Shown one piece after another: positions 1 through 9,304 of a stretch of DNA of 64,000 bases (positions are counted from its first letter, which is position 1; the number at the start of each line of letters is the position of its first letter). The notes below the pieces were generated by a model. That model was not told the origin of the DNA. It was given only the letters and a program-made list of their open reading frames with translations, and searched no databases. This DNA is from Gossypium raimondii (taxonomy: Eukaryota; Streptophyta; Magnoliopsida; Malvales; Malvaceae). The position numbers and the translations under genes are program-made. The stretch covers positions 47,377,980 through 47,441,979 of the forward strand of contig NC_068575.1 of assembly GCF_025698545.1 (NCBI RefSeq). Reading direction: 5' to 3'.

Positions 1-588
1 TTTCGATAGTATTTTATTGGTTTAAAACCCTTATGTAAACATAAATTTTAAATGATTAAGATATATTTATAGGCAGAATAATAAGAATATGCTGAAAAAC
101 AAATTGAGAAAGTTTTTTTTTTCATTTATTGATTTAGTTTATTTTTGGAGAAAGAAAAAAGTTTTCATTGTCACATTAGTGAAAACGCATCCTGTAAGAC
201 GCGTTTTCAAAAGAAAGAATAAAAACGCGTCCTACGGTAATTATTCCAACTGTAACTTTTCCAATGGCTAAAATGATTTCAACAACCATAAATTTTCCAA
301 TACAACCCTCTTTAAACTTCATTTTTTTTTCAACCAAAAATTCTCAATACTCATTCCTCAATCCTAAATTCTTAATCATCAATTCTCAATTCTTAATTAC
401 TTTTTAATTCTTTTTCTGAATTTTATTCTCTTCAATTTTATTTTATTCGTTATAATTTTTAAATAGCAAATCAAATTATTTGTTTGGATGACAAACAAAT
501 CTCCGACATTTAATTACAAATGGTAAGAAAATATTATTAAATTATTTAATTTTAAATAGTTAATTATTATGATATTTAGATTTTTTTT
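1..588. other. AT-rich intergenic sequence, no gene
   Basis: This is low-complexity AT-rich DNA with no recognisable coding sequence. The one visible structure is a short inverted repeat at 181-208, with 8-bp arms GAAAACGC and GCGTTTTC around a 12-base loop. A related AAACGCGTCCT motif follows at about 224-235. It probably belongs to the same repeat as the mobile-domain fragment downstream. Confidence 0.5.
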
Positions 589-869
589 ATGTTTATATAT
601 TCAACCCAAATGTCAGATTTTGGAGACATACATAAACAATTTAAGCAAATGTGCATTGAATGTCATTTATGGACACTTGCGAGGCACATGATTTTTAAGT
701 GTGACTCGAATGTTCGGGGGACTAAATTGGATCCCCCACTTATCAATGCTTTGGTTGAAAGATGGAGATCGGAGACACACACAGTCCATCTTCTCTGTGG
801 TGAGTGTACAATTGCACTTGAGGATGTTAGTTTATAACTCAGTCTACCGATCGACGGGGAAGTCATTAA
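589..869 (+). pseudogene. plant mobile domain (PMD) fragment, broken
   Basis: The translation carries the signature of the plant mobile domain, the family often labelled 'serine/threonine phosphatase 7 long form-like' or aminotransferase-like. Visible blocks are DPPLINALVERWRSETHTVH, then LLCGECTIALEDV, then after an in-frame stop LSLPIDGEVI. The MxGG part just upstream of DPPL is readable only in another frame (701 onward), so there is at least one frameshift as well as the stop near 835-837. PMD proteins occur both as domesticated nuclear proteins and as cargo of MULE and Gypsy elements; this copy cannot be functional. It stops abruptly at 869, where an LTR beginning TGTTGG starts. No continuation of the domain was found downstream. 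Family assignment is from recognised motifs. Confidence 0.65.
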
Positions 870-2302
870 TGTTGGATCTAGTGCCCTAAGTGTAATATTT
901 TCGTCTAAAGACACTTGTAATTTTTTGAACAGATTGGTTAATAAAATTATTCATGAATTACATTAATACTTTGTATTATTTTCCTCAATAATATTTGTAC
1001 GCAAAGCAAAATGGAAGCAAATGTTGCTCACTAGTTGTCTAATGTTTAACTAATATTAAGCGGTATTACGTGGTCGGATCGTAATATAGAAAGACAACTT
1101 GTATTAGTAGATGAACCTAAATATGTCATTAGTCTAATTGGAGATGAGCAAACCAATTGAAAGACTAATATGCTGTCTATCAAGTCCAATTGGGGAGATG
1201 CTTTGTCTTGGGCATCGAAGTGGATGACTTCCAAAAGATAGAGACATAGATGTAACTGACTGGACTGACAGTACATCAAACAGGACCCAAGAAGAATAGA
1301 TCCTTAATCCATTTATGGATTTATTCACTCGTGGCGTTCATAGTGTGACATACCTAAATCCTAAGTGGATGGCGGACTATGTGTGTGTGACTCATACACT
1401 TTGATTTAAGTAAAGGCTTTAGTTCAAATAGATAAGGAACTGAAAGTTGGTGCATTAGGTGTACGACTTTTGTAGTATGTAGTGACATTCACATAGTGAA
1501 ATTCATAGTCCAAAACATGGGTAAATGATATCCTTTCATTGGCATTACATGGTTAATGAAATGCAAACGTGACCACGGGTCGTCCGTCTTTGTGATGGAT
1601 GACTTGATTACTATTTGATAGTGATTGAATTTTCATGAAAGAAGATGTAACGGTTACCATGAGATAAAATATGATCATATTAGGAGAACGGATATTATCC
1701 CAAAGAAATCAAGGATATCCTATGAGGGGAACACACTTATGACAAGGTCATTGGACGAGTATTGAATAGTTGCTTCCATAATGGTATGTAGTTGGGGAGA
1801 GTTCAATTACGATACTATAGTGGAATGACTTTATGCCTAAATGAGTTTATAATTAATAGGCGAAAAGCTAGAACTTAATTATAACTCATTTGAGCCTCAA
1901 CTACATATGTCCAATCGGTCCCTCCGCTAGCTCGTTGAAACTATAAATGAATTGCATGTTTGAATGGAAATGAATGGAATGAATAGGAAAAGAGAAATGA
2001 GAAACATTCAAGAATGATTATAGTTTTCTCTGAAATGGAGAAATAGAATCATTTGGAAATAAATATAGGTTTCAAAAAATGAAAATTGAAATAAAAATGG
2101 AAATGGAAATTATTCATTTTCAATCCTATATGAATTACTTAAAAATGATTGCAATAATGAGTTTATGTTTTTGGACTATTTTGAAGCCCGAAAATTAAAA
2201 TAAACCATCGGTCATAGTGAACATGTTAAGTTGTGAAATATTTTTAAAAGAAATAAAACCTAAATTAAAATCCTAAATCTACTGACTAAACCCTAAAAAC
2301 AG
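870..2302 (+). mobile_element. degenerate Copia-type LTR (SIRE-like style), 3' end unclear
   Basis: It begins with TGTTGG at 870, directly against the PMD fragment. The body shares ordered blocks with the LTR at 56765-58288 read on its minus strand: the CGTTCATxGTxTGAC and ACCTAAATCCT region (about 1335-1362) and the GACAAGGTCATTGGAC region (about 1741-1756). No open frame of interest is present. The 3' boundary could not be set; the stretch 1950-2302 is AT-rich and may be LTR end, internal sequence or older DNA. A different LTR starts at 2303. No target-site duplication was found. Confidence 0.5.
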
Positions 2303-2885
2303 TGTAGGGTGTGCCTCATATTTTCGGCTGAACAAATAGTGACGTTGTGATAAGAAGCTTCTCGACGTTGTAACGATGGACAACGTTGTGACGACGCGTA
2401 TGAGGACGTTGCGACGTGGCAACATGTTTTCCACATAAATTGGGTTTCTTCTCCTAGTTAAACTCTACTATTTTTTCCCAATTAAACTCTTATTACTCTA
2501 AAGATATTTTAGTATGATTTGACATCTAACTTTAGCTTATTTAAAGGGGCTTTATATCCCTGTTTTGTGTGGCCAATTAAGAGGAAATTGAAAATGTATA
2601 CTACAGGGCTTTTCTTTTGGGGGCGACAAGATATAGTCGCATATGGAGTTTTGGTGAGAGTTTGAGAGAATTTTGTGAAACCCTTTTTGTGAGAGCTTTG
2701 GCTGTGAGCTTTGTATTCGGGGCTTGGGTTTTTGTATTCTCATTATACTCTCATTTTAATGTTAATTCGATGCCTCATTTGCCCATGGTTTTTTGTTCTT
2801 CTTTGAGGGGTTTCCACGTAAAACATTTGCATTCGTTCTTCTCCATTTTTACTATATCTTTGTTTATACGGGTCGATCCCCAACA
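2303..2885 (+). mobile_element. solo LTR, Copia-type, same family as 45957-48713
   Basis: It starts TGTAGGGTGTGCCTC and ends GGTCGATCCCCAACA. Both ends match the LTRs of the minus-strand element at 45957-48713, whose 5' edge reads GTGCCTC and whose 3' edge reads GGTCGATCCCCAACA. The short open frames at 2552-2955 lie in this LTR and are not genes. No partner LTR or internal region is adjacent, so it is a solo LTR. The flanks AACAG and AATGG do not match, so the ends may be truncated or rearranged. Confidence 0.6.
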
Positions 2886-3537
2886 AATGGCTTGGCCAAA
2901 AGCTCCCAAGCTTAACCTATGCTTAACTATGTATAGGCAAAGTTGTTCAATTTAGGTCAAATACAAGCCTTAATCACACTAAATATGGATTGTGCGGACT
3001 GAAACACCCTTAATTAATTTTTCCTTCCATCAAACATGTGTCAAGACACACAACTTCGAATGTTAATTCCGGAATTGGTTCAGTTGTGTTGCGACCCCAT
3101 AAGTTTGTGTTGCAACTCGACCATCATTCCTGATGCTTTTGGGCTTAAAAATAGGTGTCTTGCACACTCAATGAAGCTCATTAAAATCACCTTAAGGTCG
3201 GCATTTGCCCAATAGGTCAACTAAGTCGAAATATGGCGTAAAAATGCTTATTTTGCAATAATTTAACTTTAAGATAAGAAAATTGAAAATGCAATAAAAT
3301 ATACTAAAATAGCTAGGAAACAAACTCATTAAATGCCAAAAAGTACTTAAATTGCCACTACAATTTATTGTGGTAGGTCAACCATATAATCACCAAAAAG
3401 TGCACCAAGAGTGAGGCAAAATATGTTACTTTTGACACTTATCAAATATCAAATGAACCCTAAAACATAAATCTTGCATTGGCTTTTGGGTATGACTACT
3501 TTGATCACTTATACAAATATACTTTGTCTTTTATTGG
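2886..3537. other. intergenic sequence, no gene recognised
   Basis: No coding sequence, RNA gene or clear repeat boundary is seen. It is presumably older repeat DNA between two mobile-element fragments. Confidence 0.4.
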
Positions 3538-3800
3538 TAAAAATACCATGAAGGTCCTTGTATTAAGTGTTAGACTGCAATTTACCCTCTTTCACCAAAA
3601 AAATGGGTAACTAGTCCCTATAAGTTAGATAAAAAATTTAATAGAAAGAACTAACGTAATAATTAAAGAGTTGCACGTGATGCCATGTGTGCATCATGAT
3701 GACGTACATGGACCTGTTTTTAACAATAGAAATAGATGATACTTTTAATAAAATAACTAATTTTCTTTTTGATTTAATATACAATAATTAATTTATCTAT
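3538..3800 (+). repeat. palindromic MITE-like repeat, family A, degenerate copy
   Basis: Reading from TACCATGAAGGTCCTTGTA (about 3544) through the segment AACTAGTCCCTATAAG (about 3609) to TTTTTAACAATAGAAATAG (about 3717), the order of blocks is the same as in the family-A element at 55083-55301 plus 59688-59853. The left arm is recognisable. The right arm decays after about 3740, next to the large inverted repeat. It is non-coding. Class is unassigned. Confidence 0.5.
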
Positions 3801-3889
3801 TTTTTAAATAAAATAAATGACATGAAATGTGGTAAAAGTTTTTTTTAAGGCTTTTTTTACCTAAGTTATACAAAAAAATAAAATTAATA

Positions 3890-4840
3890 ACTGAAATGGT
3901 ATGCCCATAAAATTATTTACCAAAATGGTATAGTTTTACTGGACTGAAATGTAATGATCTAAAGTATTTAGGGATCTGTTGTGCAATTTTTCCATTTAGA
4001 ATGGTTGCTGAAAAGAAGGCTGAAAAGAAAGGAAAGGGTGTCGCCTGACAATGTAGCGGCACCAAACTTTAAATATGGCTAATTGTCTTGCAAGCCCTCC
4101 TTATTTATTATTATTTTTTATTCCCCTTCAACTCACTATATTGTTTTTAAACAAGCCCTTAACCTATTTTTGTAGTTAAATAAGCCATTAACTAATGGTT
4201 TTTACTCATAAAAGCCTTTTATTTTAATATTAAAGAAATATATTTTACCCAAAGTAAAGCTATTTAAAAATATAAACTAATTCACATTTTATGTTGATGT
4301 GAATTTGATGAGAATAGTTTATTAAATAAAAAATAAAATTTTAAAATTTCTTGAGAGTGCTTATATACATGATATTTTTAACTACTCTTTTGAAATTTTG
4401 ATTACTTTTTAGATTTTATGTTGATGTTAAAGTGTATATAATTTTATTGCATCAACAAAAATTAAGATAAGAGCTTGAAATTCAAAATATATTTAATTTA
4501 ATATTAAAATAAATAGCTTTTATTAGTAAAAACCATAAGTTAAGGGCTTATTTAACTATAAAAATAGGTTAAGGGCTTGTTTAAAAATAATATAGTGAAT
4601 TGAAGGGAAATAAAAATAAAAATAAATAAGGAGGGCTTACAAGACAATTAATCATATTTAAAGTTTGATGCCGCCACACAGTCTTCCCCTTTTTTTAGCA
4701 GCCACTCTAAATGTAAAAATTGCATAACAAATCCCTAAATACTTTAGATCATTACATTTTAATTCGGTATCACCAATTTGACAAGCGGCACCAATAAAAT
4801 TATACTATTTTGGTAAATAATTTTATGAGCATATTTCACC
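3890..4840. repeat. long inverted repeat (hairpin element), about 950 bp
   Basis: The left arm (about 3890-4262) and right arm (about 4480-4840) are reverse complements over roughly 350 bp with scattered mismatches and one insertion of about 35 bp in the right arm near 4765-4800. Landmarks: TAATGATCTAAAGTATTTAG at 3952-3971 pairs with its complement near 4735-4756, and AACAAGCCCTTAACCTATTT near 4150 pairs with its complement near 4562-4582. The loop of about 215 bp is AT-rich. There is no transposase frame, so this is a foldback or MITE-like non-autonomous element. A read-through transcript would form a long hairpin. Confidence 0.75.
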
Positions 4841-5295
4841 TTTTCTTTTATTTTAATCTACTGTTATATTATAGGACAAAACAAGCCACCCACCGTTGTC
4901 TGATTCTCCATTGTAATAATGCCATGTTGATGTAATCTCTCAACCTTGGAAGAGATGCTGTACGTTACTTTTTCTGTTTTTTGAGAATTGGACGTTACTA
5001 ATTTAAACACTCAAATTTGTTTTTACTTCAATTTCAGATAATAACAAAAATGGTAAGCTGCTAATAATCTCCACTTAATAGTAAAAATTTAGTATCTATT
5101 TCAAATAATTTCATATCCCACCTCCAATTATAGAAAAACAAGCTGGTGGTGTTAATCCTTTAACTAATGGGGCCATCTCCATTTCACAATACTAGCCTTA
5201 TCAAAATACTTAACCTTCCTAATCAGTAGAGCAGAAAAGTCCCACCCACCACCTACGGGGGGCAATAATGGGAAAGCACTGCAGCAGCCAATTTT
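4841..5295. other. upstream region of the GST gene
   Basis: No gene is present. The last 250 bases form the likely promoter of the GST gene, with pyrimidine- and C-rich patches near 5240-5260 just before the TATA box. Confidence 0.4.
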
Positions 5296-5296
5296 C

Positions 5297-5302
5297 TATA
5301 AA
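5297..5302 (+). promoter_or_regulatory. TATA box of the GST gene
   Basis: TATAAA lies 72 bases before the ATG at 5374. That leaves room for a 5' leader of about 40-45 bases, normal for a plant class II promoter. Assigned by position and sequence only. Confidence 0.55.
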
Positions 5303-5373
5303 TTGAAGAGGCCATAAACGCTGTTAAATGCAGTGAACAATTTGGATACAACAGTCAGCCAAGGACTACAACA

Positions 5374-6616
5374 ATGGTGGTGAAGGTGTATGGCCCAGCC
5401 TTTGCTTCTCCAAAGCGAGTGATTGCATGTCTTATTGAAAAGGAGATTGAATTCGAGACTGTCCCTGTTGATTTGCTTAAAGGAGAGCACAAAGACCCTG
5501 AATTTCTCAAGCTCCAGGTCACCTTCTTAAGCCCCCTCCCCCTCTTTTTTTTTTGTTAAAAACAATCAATCATCTCAATCTCTTCTTTGCAGCCTTTTGG
5601 AACAGTTCCTGTCACTGAAGATGGAGATTATGTTTTATATGGTAATTTATCTCCTGTTTTTCTTACATGTAGATTCAGATGCTATCTTCTCCCCCAAATT
5701 TTTTAGGGTCTTTGAGAATGTATAAGATTAAAAAAAAGGGCACTAAAAATTTATTCCTAGAGTCTAATAAATCGTTGAAAGTGAGTGTTCGCAATAAATA
5801 ATCTGCCTCTAAAAATTGATTTATCTATTATTTAGTAAAAAAAGAGAGGATAAAATACAATTTTACTTACCCTTTTATCATAGTGGTTGATTGGTTCCAG
5901 TGTTTCATATTATAATGCAAGTGATAGAACTTTTCCTAGAAAACAAAGACAGCAGTGGTCCTGGAGAATTCCATATTTTTCTAATATAGAGAATACGATT
6001 GATAAAAGTACCTAGAAAGACTTTAATTTGTGAGTGCTCACTCTTTAGCAAAGAAAGATGACATTCTAAATCACTTTCTTAAAAACAAATCTTTCTTACT
6101 TTAATATTCATAATAATTAAACAGCACCAAATGATGATTTTTACAATTTGGGTTTTTGCAGAATCTCGTGCAATCATAAGGTACTATGCAGAAAAATACA
6201 AATCACAAGGGACTGATCTACTGGGAAAGACAGTAGAGGAAAGGGGTCAAGTGGAAAATTGGCTAGAGGTTGAGGCACACAATTTCAACCCACCAATTTA
6301 CGCCTTGACCCTACATTTGATGTTTGCTTCCAAGATGGGGTTCCCTCCTGATGAAAATTTGATCAAGGAAAGCGAGGAAAAGCTAGGCAAAGTTCTGGAT
6401 ATTTATGAGGAGAGGCTGTCAAAGAACAAGTACTTGGCCGGTGATTTCTTCAGCCTTGCTGACCTGAGCCACCTGCCATTTACTCAGTACTTGGTGGGTC
6501 AAATGGGAAAGGAATACATGATAACCAGCAGGAAGCATGTGAGTGCTTGGTGGGATGATATTAGCAGCAGACCGTCCTGGCAGAAGGTTCTCCAGCTCTA
6601 TGCTCCTCCTTTCTAA
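5374..6616 (+). CDS. phi-class glutathione S-transferase (GSTF9/GSTF10-like), 3 exons
   Basis: Exons are 5374-5517, 5593-5641 and 6162-6616, with GT-AG introns, giving 215 aa. The enzyme conjugates glutathione to electrophiles and reduces peroxides in the cytosol. The N-terminal thioredoxin-like domain (about 1-80) has the phi-class start KVYGPAFASPKRV, with Ser12 as the expected glutathione-activating serine. It also has PFGTVPV with the cis-proline and ESRAI for glutathione binding. The helical C-terminal domain includes YLAGDFFSLADLSHLPF and HVSAWWDDISSRPSW. Of the Arabidopsis phi enzymes recalled, GSTF9 and GSTF10 are closest, for example in the exon-3 block LLGKTVEERGQVENWLEVEA. Length and the three-exon phi structure are typical, with no defects. 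Two AATAAA signals follow at 6755 and 6822. Regulation cannot be read beyond the TATA box; phi GSTs are often stress-induced. Confidence 0.93.
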
Positions 6617-6754
6617 GAATTGAAAATGATGCAATCTGGGGATGGGATCTTTTCAATGATGTCTGCTTTGTTGTTTAGCAGTTTGGTTTGGTTTGGGGTC
6701 TGGCCTTTGTCTGTTTTAAGAGGCCAACTAGTTATCCTATGTTAGTTATAGTTC

Positions 6755-6827
6755 AATAAAATGTTGGTAGGGGTAGGGGGGGTTACAGTTATGGTTGTGT
6801 TTGCCTATGTTTGATATTATGAATAAA
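6755..6827 (+). terminator. polyadenylation signals of the GST gene
   Basis: AATAAA occurs at 6755-6760 and again at 6822-6827, 139 and 206 bases after the stop codon. Two alternative 3' ends are plausible. Confidence 0.45.
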
Positions 6828-6839
6828 GATGAAGCAATC

Positions 6840-7973
6840 ATGGAGATATCAAAGAGAATCAAGTGCTGAATTGAATGTGCTTCAAAGGCAATTTTTTTCT
6901 TTTATTTTCTATGGTTTTATTACTTATTGATTTTCTTTTTGTTGGTTTAAATCTTGGAAATAATTGTCCAAAAGGTTTTGGTAGGGTTGGCATTGGCATT
7001 AATAAAAGTTGAGCTAACCCAAATCACATTTGAGGTGATAAACACTTTATCCATCAAATCAATAGAGGGTTCAAGTTAATTATGGTGTTTATTTATTGTT
7101 AATAATTTATACAAAACTTATGATTATAAGTAGTGTAAAAAAGGTAATTATTTACTATGATATCAAACAAGTGAAGTGGCTTAAAAAAATTGGAAATCTA
7201 ATTTTCGTAAGTCAAGATCCTACCATTTCTTTCCTCTTCAGAGAATTTGCTGCTCATTGAGCTTAGCTTTATCTAGTTTTCGTAAACATATCACTTTCTT
7301 TTACTGTAGGAATGAGGTAGAAGCTTATTAATTATATTCATTCAATTTGCATGTAAAGATACATAATAAAAACTTATATATAGTAATTATTCATTCAATT
7401 TGCATGGAAAGATATGTATTAAAATTTAATAATAATTTACTTTAGAAAATAAATAACAATTTAGCTTTAAACTTAATAATAATATTTATAATAATTTAAT
7501 AATATGGAGTGTTTAGAGAAGTGCCATGAACAATGCCCACTACAATCTAGCATAACTCTTTCCCGTAACTTGCCATGTTTGCAAATTGGTAAATTTTGTA
7601 AACAAATATCTTTGAGGTATGCTCTTTGTTGATATTTTGTACCTATCTTTGAAGAGCAAGACTAACCTATTTTGAAGATTGATTTGGGTTTGATCAAGCA
7701 AACCCGATTTCTATTTTAAGGAGATTGGATAACTTGAATATTTGAAAACTTGTGTTAGACTAATTGAAATTAATTTCCGTACTCATTATCATGTTTTATT
7801 TGATTTATTTATGAGAAGATTAATTATAATTGATTGAGTATGTTATAGTTTAAGTACTTGAGATTTGCACAACTTTTGTAAAGAGAGATTTAGCACTTAT
7901 TCCTCCTTACTGAGTAACTTGATTTCGCTTGAGTTTCAAACATAGAAAAGAGAGATTCTAACTACAAAATTGA
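6840..7973. other. intergenic AT-rich sequence, no gene
   Basis: Only short spurious frames are present. No mobile-element boundary could be set. Confidence 0.5.
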
Positions 7974-8339
7974 GGATAAATCTCAAAATTATACATGAAT
8001 TTTGATTTAATATGCAATTTTATATATGAATTTTAATTTCGTGCAATTATACATGTAAAACTCTAATTGTGGTCAAATCTATACTTGAAGTATTAATTTT
8101 GATTTAATCATACACATTTAAAGAAATAAATACATCAATTTATTTTATATTGGATAAATATAATTATTTATCTATGCAACATATAAAATAAAATGATGTT
8201 ATATCAATAATTGTGTTAATAATTTATAAGAATTGGACCAAATCAAAACTATATATATAAAATTACACAAAATCAAAGTTCATATATACATACAATTGTA
8301 TATTAAAATATTGTTCATGTATAGTTTTGAGATTTATTT
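7974..8339. repeat. MITE-like element with terminal inverted repeats, family B, copy 1
   Basis: The left end ATAAATCTCAAAATTATACA is mirrored at the right end by its near complement (about 8317-8338), and the palindromic similarity extends about 80 bases inward. A second copy is at 54088-54402. A direct repeat CTACAAAATTGA flanks the element (about 7962-7973 and 8340-8351), which looks like a long target-site duplication; such lengths are usual for Mutator-like elements. It is non-coding. Confidence 0.6.
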
Positions 8340-8351
8340 CTACAAAATTGA

Positions 8352-8789
8352 AGTTATTGATTTGGTGAAAGTTAGAATTTGTAGTCACTTGTATGGAATG
8401 TCAAACCGGATAAACATACAAGTATGTTCATGTTTTGTTCCTTAGCAATCTATAAAGCAATTGGTAATTCACACTGCTTCTAACACTACTTAAATTTCTT
8501 GCAAGTTTTCAGCTTTACAATCTGATTCAATTAGCGTTGAGCTAATATTATTTTTTTTTTTTGTTTAAGAGGAATTCTTTATTTTTTTAACGAATATAAA
8601 CTATAAATATATATATAAACAAATAATCACACATTTATTAAATATGCATATTAAATTAGTATTCAAATTTTTTTGATGGTTGCCTATTGAGTCTTACCTC
8701 GATTGATATGAGTATTGTTGTCAATATAAGAGGATGTGGGTTTGAGTGCGTTGAAACACATTATCTTCCTATTTATACATTGAGGAGGG
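8352..8789. other. intergenic sequence hosting the Copia insertion
   Basis: There is no gene. The segment from about 8700 to 8789 reads continuously into 14199 onward once the Copia element and one GAGGG copy are removed. It looks like an older dispersed repeat. Confidence 0.45.
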
Positions 8790-9282
8790 TGTTGGAAATT
8801 ATAGATTGCAAATTAATTATTCATGAGCACTATTTAAATTAAAAGTGATGATTTATATCATCTTACAAATTTAATTACTCATAAGCACTATTCAAATTAA
8901 AAGTGATGATTTATCTTCCAATGAATACATTTCCATGGGACATGTTTCTCCCAAGAATATATCCAATATGAAGGGTTGCAGCTCTTCAAAATTGTATTCA
9001 TTAACTGCATATAAATAGAGACATTATGGTGCTCACAAGTTACACAATTACAATCAATCCTATTTGCAGAAGCTAGAGTGAAAGTTAGGGAATTTCTTGA
9101 TTTTGCTAATCAAAGGAAATTCAAAACTTCGTTGTATCCCGGGGGGACCTTTGTCTTGACCCTCTAGAAACTTTGTGTGGGGGCAAATAGTTCTCTTTGG
9201 AAAACGTCATCCGCACCTCAAAGTCTACTGTTTATTTCCATATAAGTCTCCGATTCTATTGTCTCCACTCAAATATCCAACA
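8790..9282 (+). repeat. 5' LTR of the Copia element
   Basis: It is 493 bp with TG...CA ends. It holds an internal direct repeat: the segment ending AAAAGTGATGATTTAT occurs twice within the first 125 bases. A TATA-like ATATAAATAG lies at about 9008-9017. Confidence 0.9.
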
Positions 9283-9304
9283 ATAAAAGAGAACTATGTT
9301 GGAG

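Noticed and set aside
2617..2955. 112-aa open frame
   Set aside because: It lies in the LTR 2303-2885 and crosses its edge; no protein similarity.
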